Below are positions 9,861 through 18,543 of a stretch of DNA of 44,481 nt, piece after piece (the first letter of the stretch is position 1; each line of letters begins with the position of its first letter). The notes below the pieces were generated by a model. That model saw only the letters and a list, made by a program, of their open reading frames with translations. It did no database searches and was not told where the DNA came from. The stretch is taken from contig NZ_PTRE01000140.1 in assembly GCF_002965065.1 (NCBI RefSeq), positions 1-44,481 on the forward strand, given 5' to 3'. This DNA comes from Escherichia sp. MOD1-EC7003. Lineage in GTDB: Bacteria > Pseudomonadota > Gammaproteobacteria > Enterobacterales > Enterobacteriaceae. The translations under genes were made by a program, and so were the position numbers.

Positions 9861-11999
9861 TCAACCGATCTGCCCATTTCCCAAATGTTTAACGCGGCGC
9901 TTAACTTCTTCCTGCTTACCGGCGTTAAACGGACGTGCATCCGGGCTACCTAAATATCCGCACACGCGACGAGTCACCGACACACGGGAGGCGTCATGGT
10001 TACCACATTTCGGGCAGGTGAAGCCTTTGCTGGTGCACTCAAACTCGCCGGTAAAACCACATTCGTAGCACTCATCAATCGGCGTATTGGTGCCGTAATA
10101 CGGTACATGCTGATAGCTGTAATCCCAGACATCTTCCAGCGCCTTCAGGTTGTGCTGAATGTTTGGATACTCGCCGTAGCAAATGAAACCACCGTTCGCC
10201 AGCGGCGGGTAAGGCGCTTCAAAGTCGATCTTGTCGTACGGATTCACCTTCTTCTCCACATCCAGGTGGAAACTGTTGGTGTAGTAACCTTTATCGGTCA
10301 CGCCCGGCACCACGCCAAACTCAGCGGTATCGAGACGGCAGAAGCGGTCGCACAGATTTTCACTCGGCGTACTGTAAAGGCTGAAACCATAACCCGTTTC
10401 TTCTTTCCACTGGTCCACCGCCTGACGCAGACGTTCAACAATGGCGATACCTTTCGCGCGAAGCTGCTCGTTGTCATACACATGCTCGCCGCCGAACAGC
10501 GCGTTAATGGTTTCGTGAATGCCGATATAACCCAGCGAAATAGACGCACGACCGTTTTTGAAGATTTCAGAAACATCATCGTCAGCATTCAGACGTACGC
10601 CACAAGCACCTTCCATATAGAGGATCGGGGCCACGCGCGCTTTAACGCCTTCCAGACGAGCGATACGGGTCATCAGCGCCTTACGTGCAAGCACCAGACG
10701 TTCATCCAGCAGTTTCCAGAAGGTGGCTTCATCGCCTTTTGCTTCCAGCGCAATGCGTGGCAGGTTCAGGCTGATCACACCGAGGTTGTTACGACCATCG
10801 TGGATCTGCTCGCCGTTTTCATTTTCCCACACGCCGAGGAAGCTGCGGCAGCCCATTGGGGTTTTAAACGACCCGGTGACTTTTACTACCTGATCGTAGT
10901 TCAGGATATCTGGATACATGCGCTTGCTTGCGCACTCCAGCGCCAGCTGTTTAATGTCGTAGTTCGGATCGCCTTTTTTATGGTTCAGGCCATCGCGAAT
11001 CGCAAACACCAGTTTCGGGAACACCGCAGTTTTACGGTTTTTACCGAGGCCTGCGATACGGTTACGCAGGATAGATTCCTGAATCAGGCGCGACTCCCAG
11101 CTGGTGCCCAGACCAAAACCAAAGGTCACAAACGGCGTTTGACCGTTGGCTGTGTGCAGGGTGTTTACTTCGTACTCCAGCGACTGGAAGGCGTCGTAGC
11201 ACTCTTTGATGGTACGAGAGTTAGCGTAGCCTTCGGCATCCGGGATGCTCCACTCTTCAGCGGTTTTATGGTGTTTGTTGTAGCTGGCGGTGACAAACGG
11301 CGCCAGCACTTCATCAATGCGGTTAATGGTGGTGCCGCCATAAATATGGCTGGCGACCTGAGCAATAATCTGCGCAGTTACAGCGGTTGCCGTAGAGATC
11401 GACTTCGGCGGTTCAATCTCGGCGTTCCCCATCTTAAAGCCCTGGGTCAGCATGCCTTTCAGGTCGATCAACATGCAGTTGAACATCGGGAAGAACGGCG
11501 AGTAATCGAGATCGTGATAGTGAATATCGCCACGCTCATGTGCCTGCACCACGTCACGCGGCAGCAGGTGCTGGCGTGCATAGTGTTTAGCAACAATCCC
11601 CGCCAGCAGATCGCGCTGGGTTGGAATTACCTTGCTGTCTTTGTTGGCGTTTTCGTTGAGCAACGAGGAGTTGGTTTGCTCGACCAGACCACGGATCTCC
11701 TGATTCAGGCGGCCGCGTTTTTCACGTTCAATGTCGCGATCGTGACGGTACTCGATGTAAGCACGAGCCAGTTGTTTGTATGGACCAGACATCAGCTGGT
11801 TTTCAACGGTGGTCTGGATCTCATTGATATCCACCTGGTTGCGGCCCTGCATCTGCTCACTGACAACCGCGGCAACAGTAGCGCAATAATCGGCATCATC
11901 GACTTCCGCTGCTTTAGCTGCACGCAGAATCGCTTCTCTGATGCGCTCTGATTTAAACGGCACTTTGCAACCGTCTCGTTTCATCACATGCGGTGTCAT
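9861..11999 (-). CDS. nrdD: anaerobic ribonucleoside-triphosphate reductase NrdD
   Basis: Class III ribonucleotide reductase that makes dNTPs from NTPs without oxygen, using formate as reductant. The 712 residues start with an ATP-cone regulatory domain (about 1-95), then the ten-stranded barrel. Near the C-terminus are the four-cysteine zinc site (CYECGF and CPKCGN) and the glycyl-radical motif RVCGYLGSPDARPFN. The ATG at 11999 is followed by the expected MTPHVMKRDG. It is the upstream gene of the nrdDG unit; its promoter is annotated separately. Confidence 0.97.
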   Translation of the reverse strand: MTPHVMKRDGCKVPFKSERIREAILRAAKAAEVDDADYCATVAAVVSEQMQGRNQVDINEIQTTVENQLMSGPYKQLARAYIEYRHDRDIEREKRGRLNQEIRGLVEQTNSSLLNENANKDSKVIPTQRDLLAGIVAKHYARQHLLPRDVVQAHERGDIHYHDLDYSPFFPMFNCMLIDLKGMLTQGFKMGNAEIEPPKSISTATAVTAQIIAQVASHIYGGTTINRIDEVLAPFVTASYNKHHKTAEEWSIPDAEGYANSRTIKECYDAFQSLEYEVNTLHTANGQTPFVTFGFGLGTSWESRLIQESILRNRIAGLGKNRKTAVFPKLVFAIRDGLNHKKGDPNYDIKQLALECASKRMYPDILNYDQVVKVTGSFKTPMGCRSFLGVWENENGEQIHDGRNNLGVISLNLPRIALEAKGDEATFWKLLDERLVLARKALMTRIARLEGVKARVAPILYMEGACGVRLNADDDVSEIFKNGRASISLGYIGIHETINALFGGEHVYDNEQLRAKGIAIVERLRQAVDQWKEETGYGFSLYSTPSENLCDRFCRLDTAEFGVVPGVTDKGYYTNSFHLDVEKKVNPYDKIDFEAPYPPLANGGFICYGEYPNIQHNLKALEDVWDYSYQHVPYYGTNTPIDECYECGFTGEFECTSKGFTCPKCGNHDASRVSVTRRVCGYLGSPDARPFNAGKQEEVKRRVKHLGNGQIG

Positions 12000-12025
12000 G
12001 ATCGCTCCATATTTTTAAGAACAGG

Positions 12026-12121
12026 TTATCCACAGAAATTGGGAAAGGCGTTTTCCGGTTTTTTCGTTTCGTTTTCCGGTGCTTTCCGCAATCGCCATCC
12101 GCTTATCCACAACGCCACACT
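12026..12121. promoter_or_regulatory. two consensus DnaA boxes upstream of nrdD
   Basis: TTATCCACA occurs at 12026-12034 and again, same orientation, at 12113-12121, within the nrdD untranslated leader/promoter region. Both match the DnaA consensus TTATNCACA exactly. Function here is inferred from sequence only. DnaA control is established for the aerobic nrdAB operon. Confidence 0.5.
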
Positions 12122-12160
12122 TTTTCGTGGGGAACTGTAGTAGCAATTATCGTCGATTAA

Positions 12161-12206
12161 TACAACATATTGGGTTGAGTCGCATTTTAAAGTCTATATA
12201 TAGTGC
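12161..12206. promoter_or_regulatory. paired NrdR boxes of the nrdD promoter
   Basis: Two 16-bp NrdR-like palindromes: 12161-12176 (TACAACATATTGGGTT) and 12191-12206 (AGTCTATATATAGTGC). Their starts are 30 bp apart, about three helical turns, the spacing typical of NrdR-repressed nrd promoters. Confidence 0.75.
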
Positions 12207-12233
12207 TTTGCATCAAGGATGTTTGAACTTTCT

Positions 12234-12247
12234 TTGATGTAGCTCAA
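12234..12247. promoter_or_regulatory. FNR site of the nrdD promoter
   Basis: TTGATGTAGCTCAA matches the FNR consensus TTGAT-N4-ATCAA in nine of ten defined positions. It lies upstream of the NrdR boxes relative to nrdD. Activation by FNR under anaerobiosis is established for nrdDG. A second weaker FNR-like half site (CATCAAGGA) is about 20 bp closer to the gene. Confidence 0.75.
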
Positions 12248-12432
12248 AGTAAAAAGCAGAGCGTACGGATGACGGGCGCTACAGCGATATGTAAATTTTT
12301 TAATGATTAACCTGCTTAAAAAAGCAACAAAAACAACCTACAGAATAGAAAGGCCCCGAACATACTCGCTTTATCGGGGCCTGGAGAAGGATTACCTCTG
12401 TAACCACCAGACAACCTCAAAAGGCCGTAATG
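12248..12432. other. gap between nrdD promoter and pseudogene, one hairpin
   Basis: This stretch has no gene. It contains a terminator-like stem, AGGCCCCGA (12351-12359) with TCGGGGCCT (12374-12382). On the minus strand it is followed by TTCTATTC, so it would end leftward transcripts coming from the pseudogene. It marks the left edge of the region where tre genes are expected. Confidence 0.55.
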
Positions 12433-13259
12433 TCATGGTACATGGTTGCTATGAGGCTTCTTCATCTTTGCCCCGGTAGATATAAGGCCCGTGGCAGATG
12501 TCATATTTGGTTGGTTAAAGCTAATTCGCCATTTACCTTCTCGTCTGGTATAGCGCAATCCGTTGCCTGGCGTGCAGTAGACAGAGAATGCACCGATCCC
12601 GCCTTCTTTAGCTATCGCTACGGCTGGCTGTAAGTGAGTGATGAGGCTGACCTGAAATTTTTCTTTCTGATCAGTCTTCTATGAAAAGACATGAACAAAA
12701 AAATAGATTACTGCAAAAATAAAAAAACAAATAAATGTCCAACTCAAGTTATAAAGGGCGCTATGACTTTTATTTATAGAACGAGAGAGATAGATATCTT
12801 CTTTTTTAATGTGTCTGGCAGAGATGCTGCGATACAGGCGGATATAATAAACACAATAGAGTAATAAAGGCGGTATTACCCATCCACCTGTAGGTTTACC
12901 AAATATACTCGTCATACTTCAAGTTGCATGTGCTGCGACTGCGTTCGCTCACCCCAGTCACTTACTTATGTAAGCTCCTGGGGATTCACTCGCTTGCCGC
13001 CTTCCTGCAACTCGAATTATTTAGAGTATATAAGCGTGAGTATAATGGCGATAGCAAAGAAAACCAAAAAGACGATTTGCGCTTTGGATTCTATTTTTTT
13101 TAATTCGCTTCTTACGCCTTCAGCGTGCCGCTCACGCCAGCGTCGCAGTGTGTTGACACTAAATTCATAGTGTTCGCATAACACCTTGTCAGGAGCCCCC
13201 TCTTTTGACTGCTGTAAAATATCAGCAATTTGCGCATCCGTGAAACGGGCTTTAGCCAT
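12433..13259 (-). pseudogene. HTH/membrane protein gene split by ERIC and nonsense codon
   Basis: Reading leftward from the ATG at 13259 (GGAGGG seven bases upstream), an 80-residue piece starts MAKARFTDAQIADILQQ, an IS3-transposase-like helix-turn-helix. A transmembrane segment (VFLVFFAIAIILTL) follows, and the frame stops inside an ERIC repeat. Removing the ERIC insertion (125 bp plus a TA target duplication) joins LTLI exactly in frame to FGKPTGGWVIPPLLLY, with two more membrane segments, as far as a TAG at 12679-12681. The same frame then continues 81 codons (KTDQKEKFQVSLITHL to KPHSNHVP) to a TGA at 12433-12435. The arithmetic agrees: 827 minus 125 is 702 bases, or 234 codons. I do not recognise the family. 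The pieces 13017-13259 and 12679-12915 might still be translated; the second would use an ATG supplied by the ERIC. Confidence 0.75.
12904..13030. repeat. ERIC (IRU) element, full length
   Basis: 127 bp with terminal inverted repeats TATACTC (12904) and GAGTATA (ending 13030). The centre contains both classic ERIC core motifs, CGCTCACCCCAGTCACTT and AGCTCCTGGGGATTCAC. It lies inside a coding frame, which is unusual for ERICs. Confidence 0.93.
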
Positions 13260-13282
13260 CTTCAACCCTCCGTGGTTGAGTC

Positions 13283-13313
13283 AGATAATCCAGGCACGAT
13301 GCCTGGATTATCT
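13283..13313. terminator. perfect 14-bp hairpin downstream of ridA
   Basis: AGATAATCCAGGCA and its exact complement TGCCTGGATTATCT flank a CGA loop. It lies 11 bases beyond the ridA stop in the direction of transcription. No long T run follows, so it may end transcription or protect the 3' end. Confidence 0.65.
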
Positions 13314-13324
13314 TTCAGTAGAGA

Positions 13325-13711
13325 TTAGCGACGAACAGCGATCGCTTCGATCTCAATCTTCACGTCTTTCGGCAGACGGGCAACTTCAACGCAAGAACGT
13401 GCCGGGAAGGTGGCGTTGTGTTCAGCGAAGAAGGCTTCGTAAGTGGCGTTTACGGTTGCGAAGTCGTTCAGATCTTTCACAAACACGGTGGTTTTAACGA
13501 TGTCGCCCACTTTCAGGCCGGCCGCTTCCACGATCGCTTTTACGTTATCCAGCGACTGACGTGCCTGTGCAGCGACGTCTGCCGGTACTTCGCCCGTTTT
13601 CGGGTTTACCGGGATCTGACCGGAGGTGATGATCATATTGCCCAGATCAACGCCCTGAACGTAAGGTCCGATAGCTGCCGGTGCATTTTCCGTCGCGATA
13701 GTTTTGCTCAT
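13325..13711 (-). CDS. ridA: 2-iminobutanoate/2-iminopropanoate deaminase RidA
   Basis: 128-residue cytosolic YjgF/YER057c/UK114 protein that hydrolyses reactive enamine/imine products of PLP enzymes such as threonine dehydratase. The family landmarks IGPYVQGVDLGNMIITSGQIP and the catalytic arginine in FPARSCVEVARLP are present. The ATG at 13711 has AAAGGAG upstream; the open frame extends further but outside the family. It follows pyrI on the same strand after 72 bases that hold a hairpin-like repeat (GTCTGGCTC / GAGCCAGAC, 13739-13767). Confidence 0.96.
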   Translation of the reverse strand: MSKTIATENAPAAIGPYVQGVDLGNMIITSGQIPVNPKTGEVPADVAAQARQSLDNVKAIVEAAGLKVGDIVKTTVFVKDLNDFATVNATYEAFFAEHNATFPARSCVEVARLPKDVKIEIEAIAVRR

Positions 13712-13783
13712 GATTTCTCCTTTATTACTGCGGTAAAAAGTCTGGCTCATTATAGGGAGCCAGACTTTTATTACCAACCGCAA

Positions 13784-14245
13784 TTAATTGGCCAGCACCA
13801 CATTATGGGAAAACTCTTTTTCGCAGTATTTGCATTTGAGTGCGATGTCATTGGCGCGTTTTTTCACTGCAAAGCTGGAGGAAACCGGTTCGGCATGACT
13901 AATACAGTTGCTGTTCGGGCAGACCAGCACATTATCAATGCGCTCCGGCAAGCAGGGGCGTGATTTGCCGACCACTTCATAGTTGTCGATACGGTTTACC
14001 GTGGCTTGCGGCGCATACAGCGCGAGTTGGTTCACCTGATCCTCATTCAAAAAGGTATTTTCGATTTTGATCAGATCTTTGCGGCCCATCTCGCCAGAAG
14101 GCAGGTTCAGACCAATGGTGATGCGCTGATCCGTTTCGGTCAGCTTGAACAGACTCAACAGTTTAAAACCGATCTGGGCGGGGATATGGTCAATTACCGT
14201 GCCGCGTTTAATAGCTTCAACCTGCAATTTATTATCGTGTGTCAT
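13784..14245 (-). CDS. pyrI: aspartate carbamoyltransferase regulatory chain PyrI
   Basis: 153-residue regulatory subunit of ATCase, which binds CTP, UTP and ATP and transmits allosteric control to PyrB. The C-terminal zinc domain has its four ligands in CPNSNC and CKYCEKEF. The start is 12 bases downstream of the pyrB stop, so the two are cotranscribed as pyrLBI. Confidence 0.97.
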   Translation of the reverse strand: MTHDNKLQVEAIKRGTVIDHIPAQIGFKLLSLFKLTETDQRITIGLNLPSGEMGRKDLIKIENTFLNEDQVNQLALYAPQATVNRIDNYEVVGKSRPCLPERIDNVLVCPNSNCISHAEPVSSSFAVKKRANDIALKCKYCEKEFSHNVVLAN

Positions 14246-14257
14246 CTCTATTTCCCC

Positions 14258-15193
14258 TTACAGTACCAGATCGCGATTCAGAACCAGTGCCAGTAACGCC
14301 TGGCGAGCGAAAATTCCGTTGCCTGCTTGCTGGAAGTACCAGGCGTGCGGTGTTTTATCCACATCAGTGGCAATCTCATCAATGCGCGGCAGTGGATGCA
14401 GCACTTTCATATTTGGTTTGGCGTTGTGGAGATCGCTGGCGCGCAGAACAAACTGCGCTTTCACGTTGGCGTACTCGGACGGGTCCAGACGCTCCTTTTG
14501 CACGCGGGTCATATACAGAATATCGACTTCTGCCGTCACTTCTTCAATGGCGCTGTGCAGACTCCAGGCGATCCCTTTTTCATCGAGCATATCCAGAATG
14601 TATTGCGGCATTGCCAGCGCATCTGGGGCGATGAAGTAAAAACGGTTGCCGTCGAACTTCGCTAACGCCTGGGTCAGGGAGTGAACGGTGCGGCCATATT
14701 TCAGGTCACCGACCATTGCAATGTGGAGATTGTCCAGACGCCCCTGTGTTTCCTGAATGGTGAACAGATCCAGCAAGGTTTGCGTCGGATGTTGGTTGGA
14801 GCCATCACCGGCATTCAGCACCGGTACATTGCCGGAAAACTCGGTAGCCAGGCGCGCCGCACCTTCCTGCGGATGACGCATCACTATCGCGTCAACGTAG
14901 GTGCTGATAACCGAAATGGTATCGGCCAGCGTTTCGCCCTTTTTACCCAGTGATGTATTGGCGCTGTCGGAGAAGCCCACCACGCTGGCCCCCAGACGGT
15001 GCATGGACGTTTCGAAAGAGAGGCGGGTACGGGTAGAGGCTTCAAAGAAACAGCTGGCAATGACTTTATGCTTCAACAGCTCTGGTTGCGGGTTTGCTTT
15101 CAGTTTCGCCGCTGTCGCCAGCACCAGATTAAGGTCATCGCGACTAAGGTCGTTTATGGAAATGATATGTTTCTGATATAGCGGATTAGCCAT
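14258..15193 (-). CDS. pyrB: aspartate carbamoyltransferase catalytic chain PyrB
   Basis: 311-residue catalytic subunit, which condenses carbamoyl phosphate and L-aspartate, the first committed step of pyrimidine synthesis. The carbamoyl-phosphate loop STRTR is at residues 53-57, with HPTQTLLD later. Regulation is by UTP-sensitive attenuation through pyrL just upstream. It shares carbamoyl phosphate with the nearby argI and arcB products. Confidence 0.97.
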   Translation of the reverse strand: MANPLYQKHIISINDLSRDDLNLVLATAAKLKANPQPELLKHKVIASCFFEASTRTRLSFETSMHRLGASVVGFSDSANTSLGKKGETLADTISVISTYVDAIVMRHPQEGAARLATEFSGNVPVLNAGDGSNQHPTQTLLDLFTIQETQGRLDNLHIAMVGDLKYGRTVHSLTQALAKFDGNRFYFIAPDALAMPQYILDMLDEKGIAWSLHSAIEEVTAEVDILYMTRVQKERLDPSEYANVKAQFVLRASDLHNAKPNMKVLHPLPRIDEIATDVDKTPHAWYFQQAGNGIFARQALLALVLNRDLVL

Positions 15194-15196
15194 CTT

Positions 15197-15331
15197 TTAT
15201 CTCCTGACGCCTGGGCAAAAAAAAGCCCCTCGATTGAGGGGCTGGGAATAGGTGATCAACGGGAAGAAAAACGGCAGGCCAGCGTCTTTTTTCAGACGCG
15301 GTAAGACAAAATGTCGAACACACTGAACCAT
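15197..15331 (-). CDS. pyrL: pyrBI operon leader peptide PyrL
   Basis: 44-codon leader running from the ATG at 15331 to a TAA three bases before the pyrB start. It begins MVQCVRHFVLP and ends NRGAFFCPGVRR. The coding sequence runs through the attenuator stem and its eight-U run, so ribosome position relative to RNA polymerase decides termination. RNA polymerase pauses at U-rich stretches when UTP is low, which lets the trailing ribosome open the hairpin. Confidence 0.95.
   Translation of the reverse strand: MVQCVRHFVLPRLKKDAGLPFFFPLITYSQPLNRGAFFCPGVRR
15214..15242 (-). terminator. pyrBI attenuator
   Basis: On the minus strand the stem AGCCCCTC-AATC-GAGGGGCT is followed by TTTTTTTT. It lies within the last third of pyrL. 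Confidence 0.93.
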
Positions 15332-15429
15332 ACATCCTCCCGGCAAATTGTTCGGCATTATACTCAGCCTCTGTTTTGGATCAAGCGGTTTATGCTCATT
15401 TTATTCATCGCAAACGGTTTGCATGAATA

Positions 15430-15909
15430 TTAATTCATTTTTAGCAAGTAATTTATCTGCTTATGAACCAGCCCCGTCCGTTTAACCACGCGAGGAGCAA
15501 CCCAGACAATACTGCTACCGGCAACCACCCCAAGAATCTCTGGCAAAGCGTGATAGTCAAGAATTCTGGCGACCGCGCGGCCATATCCGGCGACAGTGTG
15601 GATAAGGATAAATTCACTATTGTGCTCCACGCTGACCACCATTTCCGCAATCGAACGGGCGGCATCTGGCGCGGGGCGCAACTGTGGACTCACGGAATAA
15701 ATTTTTTGTCCTTTCGTATTTCTTATTTTTATGACACCGAGCAATTTCAGCAGGCGTGAAACCGTCGACTGACTGATGCTCTCGAAACCCAGGCTTTGCA
15801 GGTCGCGACGTATCTCTTCCTGAGAAAGATAACTTTTTTCGCTAATCAGGCGCTGACAGACCGCCAGTTGCTGCTGCTCTTTGGCGGAGTAATCACCGTA
15901 TTCCTTCAT
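15430..15909 (-). CDS. ArgR-family regulator linked to the arc operon
   Basis: A 159-residue ArgR paralogue with a winged helix (SISQSTVSRLLKLLGVIKIR, residues 44-63, keeps the DNA-contacting SxxSR) and a C-terminal oligomerisation domain. In E. coli ArgR the arginine pocket contains GDD, but here the aligned segment is GSS (131-133), so ligand binding or specificity probably differs. It lies downstream of the arc transport gene, beyond a terminator, so it probably has its own promoter. Sometimes such genes are called argR2. Its role as arc regulator is inferred from position. The housekeeping argR would be elsewhere. Confidence 0.85.
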   Translation of the reverse strand: MKEYGDYSAKEQQQLAVCQRLISEKSYLSQEEIRRDLQSLGFESISQSTVSRLLKLLGVIKIRNTKGQKIYSVSPQLRPAPDAARSIAEMVVSVEHNSEFILIHTVAGYGRAVARILDYHALPEILGVVAGSSIVWVAPRVVKRTGLVHKQINYLLKMN

Positions 15910-16026
15910 AAATGCACCTTATCTTTATCATTGATATCAATGGACTGGCGAAATGATTCACGTTTGTCGCATTGAGGACGGATCAATCGGGCGGTTTTGC
16001 AGGAAAGTAAGAGGTCGATCAAAAAA

Positions 16027-16046
16027 GGCCGCCCGGTCAGGCGGCC
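16027..16046 (-). terminator. terminator of the arc operon
   Basis: 7-bp GC stem GGCCGCC / GGCGGCC with a six-base loop, followed on the minus strand by TTTTTT. It lies just after the ArcD-like gene and before the ArgR paralogue. Confidence 0.85.
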
Positions 16047-16053
16047 ATTGACG

Positions 16054-17457
16054 CTACAGCATGGCGCCAACGCTCAGAACAATCATGTTCAGCAACGTCA
16101 GCAACAGCAGCAGCGGTGCGACCCATTTCAGATAACGCACGTAAGGAACGCGGGCGATAGCCAGACCGCCCATCACGACCGCAGATGTGGGGGTTATCAA
16201 ATTCACAACCCCGGAAGCTGACTGATACGCCGTTACCACCAAATCCCTTTGCACATGGGCGAAATCTGCCAGTGGTGCCATGATCGGCATCGTCAATACC
16301 GCAAGCCCGGATGAAGAGGGCACCAGGAAGGAGAGCAGAACTTCCAGCCAGTATGTAACGTTGATGAAAATGCTGGTTGAGAGACCGGAAACCAGATTCT
16401 CAGCACTATGCAAAATAGTATGGGTAATCATGCCGTTATCCATGACGACCACAATGCCGCGAGCGATGCCGATAATCAACGCTACCCCTAGCAGATCCCG
16501 CGCGCCGTCAATAAACGTGCTGGTAAATGTTTCTTCCCCCATCCTGGCAATGATGCCAACTACGATTGCTGCCGCCAGAAAGACACCGGAGATCTCTGCC
16601 ATCCACCAGCCCAGCACCGCTACGCCATAAATCATAATGGCGAACGAGATAGCGAAAAGTCCGAGGATCCATTTGCGGGTGGCGGTGAACTCAAGCATGG
16701 TGGTGGAACGGTTGCCAAGAAAATGGGCGCGATTCTCCTCCATTTTGTCTGCCACAATCGACAATTCCGGGTTACTGCGTACTTTGCGCGCATAGCGCAT
16801 CACCCACACCACGCAGATAACATAACCGACGACCAGTAAAATCACGCGCAACAGCATGCCATGGGTGAAGGGTATCCCGGCGGCGTTAGCGGCAATAACC
16901 GTTGCAAATGGGTTGATGGTAGAGCCGAGCGTACCAATGCCTGCGCCGAGCAGAATGGTAGCGGCAGCAACCAGTGGATCGAAACGTGCCGCCATCATCA
17001 CCGGAACGAGCAACGTATAAAAGGGGAGCGACTCCTCTGCCATCCCGTAAATCGTCCCACCAGCGGCAAAGAGGCCCATCAGGATCGGGATCATCCACTC
17101 TTCTTTGCCGTTGAGCCTGACCGTCACGCGTTCAATGCCTGCGTCAATCGCGCCGGTTTTATTCATCACGCCCAGAAAGCCACCGATGATCAACACAAAC
17201 AGCGCAACGTCAATCGCACCTGCGGTATAGGTTTCGTGATTATACAGTCCGTCAATCGGTGCCAGCAGGACGGCGGTAATCCCTTGTGGATGCGCTTCTG
17301 TCGGGGCGTAGGTGCCCGCTACCGGAACTTCTTTACCCAGCGTGGTGTTCATCGCCATCTGGTATTTTCCTGCCGGGACAATCCAGGTCATCACAGCAAT
17401 CAACGCGATGAGAATAAACAGGATGGTATACGCGGTGGGAAATTTGAATTTGCCCAT
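16054..17457 (-). CDS. ArcD/YfcC-type carrier, probable arginine-ornithine exchanger
   Basis: 467-residue inner-membrane protein of the YfcC/DcuC-like superfamily with about twelve hydrophobic segments. Conserved stretches include GAGIGTLGSTINPFAT near the middle and NLITPTSAVVMGGLAIARVPYVRYLKW split near the C-terminus (the family's second substrate loop). The ATG at 17457 has GAGAGAA upstream; an open extension to 17484 is less likely. As last gene of arcA-arcC-arcB, it most plausibly exchanges external arginine for ornithine. That role is inferred from the operon; YfcC relatives also carry other substrates. Confidence 0.8.
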   Translation of the reverse strand: MGKFKFPTAYTILFILIALIAVMTWIVPAGKYQMAMNTTLGKEVPVAGTYAPTEAHPQGITAVLLAPIDGLYNHETYTAGAIDVALFVLIIGGFLGVMNKTGAIDAGIERVTVRLNGKEEWMIPILMGLFAAGGTIYGMAEESLPFYTLLVPVMMAARFDPLVAAATILLGAGIGTLGSTINPFATVIAANAAGIPFTHGMLLRVILLVVGYVICVVWVMRYARKVRSNPELSIVADKMEENRAHFLGNRSTTMLEFTATRKWILGLFAISFAIMIYGVAVLGWWMAEISGVFLAAAIVVGIIARMGEETFTSTFIDGARDLLGVALIIGIARGIVVVMDNGMITHTILHSAENLVSGLSTSIFINVTYWLEVLLSFLVPSSSGLAVLTMPIMAPLADFAHVQRDLVVTAYQSASGVVNLITPTSAVVMGGLAIARVPYVRYLKWVAPLLLLLTLLNMIVLSVGAML

Positions 17458-17478
17458 AGTGTTCTCTCCAGATATCAA

Positions 17479-17507
17479 GGGCATACGCCGCCAGGCGACG
17501 CATGCCC
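17479..17507. repeat. intercistronic stem-loop between arcB and the carrier gene
   Basis: GGGCATACGCCGCC pairs with GGCGACGCATGCCC, with two mismatched or wobble positions and a minimal loop. It resembles a REP core. It would sit in the mRNA between arcB and the transporter and could set their relative expression. Confidence 0.6.
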
Positions 17508-17514
17508 GGCAGGG

Positions 17515-18519
17515 TTAGTCTCCGAGCGTCGCCACCATGACCGCTTTAATGGTGTGCATGCGGTTTTCCGCTTCGTCGAACACGATGGAATGAGTGGACT
17601 CGAAAACGTCTTCAGTCACTTCCAGTCCTCTTAGTCCGTAAGCCGCCTCGATTTCACGGCCCACTTTGGTGTGCTCGTTGTGGAAGGCGGGCAGGCAGTG
17701 CATAAATTTCACGTCAGGGTTGCCGGTGGCGTTGAGAACTTTCTGGTTGATTTGATAAGGGGTCATCAGACTGACGCGCTCTGACCATGCTTCCTTCGGT
17801 TCCCCCATCGAGACCCAGACATCGGTGTAGAGGAAATCCACGTCATACACGCCTTCTTCAACATCCTCCGTCAGCGTGATGCGCGCCCCGGTGATGCTGG
17901 CGATATTGCGGCATTCGGCAACCAGCGCGTCATCCGGCCAGAAGGATTTCGGTGCCACCAGGCGGATATCCATCCCCATCTTCGCTGCGCCAACCATCAG
18001 CGAGTTACCCATGTTGTTACGGGCGTCGCCCAGGTAGGCGAAGCTCAACTCCGGCAACGTCTTACCTGGAGAGTGTTCCAGCATAGTCATCAGATCCGCG
18101 AGGATTTGCGTGGGGTGGAATTCGTCGGTCAGGCCGTTCCAGACCGGCACGCCAGCGTACTGCCCCAGTTCTTCGACAATCTGCTGACTAAAGCCGCGGT
18201 ATTCGATACCGTCATACATCCGTCCCAGCACACGGGCGGTATCTTTCATCGACTCTTTGTGGCCAATTTGCGAGCCGCTCGGCCCAAGGTAAGTGACCTG
18301 TGCGCCCTGATCGAATGCGCCTACTTCAAAAGCGCAGCGGGTGCGGGTAGAGGTTTTTTCGAAGATCAACGCAATGTTTTTACCCACCAGCGTTTGCTTC
18401 TCGCGTCCGGCTTTTTTCGCGGCTTTCAGTTCGATTGCCAGATCGATCAGGTACTGGATTTCTGCCGGGGTGTAGTCAAGTAGTTTCAGAAAGTTACGAT
18501 TTTTCAGTAAAATAGCCAT
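17515..18519 (-). CDS. arcB: ornithine carbamoyltransferase, catabolic type (ArcB)
   Basis: 334-residue OTCase, which here is expected to run in the direction citrulline + phosphate to ornithine + carbamoyl phosphate. The STRTR loop is at 57-61, HPTQ and the SMGEP and HCLPAFH motifs follow. The protein closely resembles ArgI/ArgF; the catabolic assignment rests on the arc operon context. The ATG at 18519 follows AAGGATACTCTA. A BIME separates it from arcC. Confidence 0.9.
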   Translation of the reverse strand: MAILLKNRNFLKLLDYTPAEIQYLIDLAIELKAAKKAGREKQTLVGKNIALIFEKTSTRTRCAFEVGAFDQGAQVTYLGPSGSQIGHKESMKDTARVLGRMYDGIEYRGFSQQIVEELGQYAGVPVWNGLTDEFHPTQILADLMTMLEHSPGKTLPELSFAYLGDARNNMGNSLMVGAAKMGMDIRLVAPKSFWPDDALVAECRNIASITGARITLTEDVEEGVYDVDFLYTDVWVSMGEPKEAWSERVSLMTPYQINQKVLNATGNPDVKFMHCLPAFHNEHTKVGREIEAAYGLRGLEVTEDVFESTHSIVFDEAENRMHTIKAVMVATLGD

Positions 18520-18543
18520 TAGAGTATCCTTGTTAAAATGAAT

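Noticed and set aside
9996-11951. 651-codon open frame antisense to nrdD
   Set aside because: Shadow of the nrdD codon pattern, with no recognisable motifs.
15910-15960. TTGATATCAA near the ArgR paralogue start, as an FNR site
   Set aside because: The FNR consensus needs four bases between the half sites; here there is none.
16861-17634. 257-codon frame antisense to the ArcD-like gene and the arcB 3' end
   Set aside because: It spans two real genes on the opposite strand, and its composition (many His, Arg, Asn) is that of a reverse-strand shadow.
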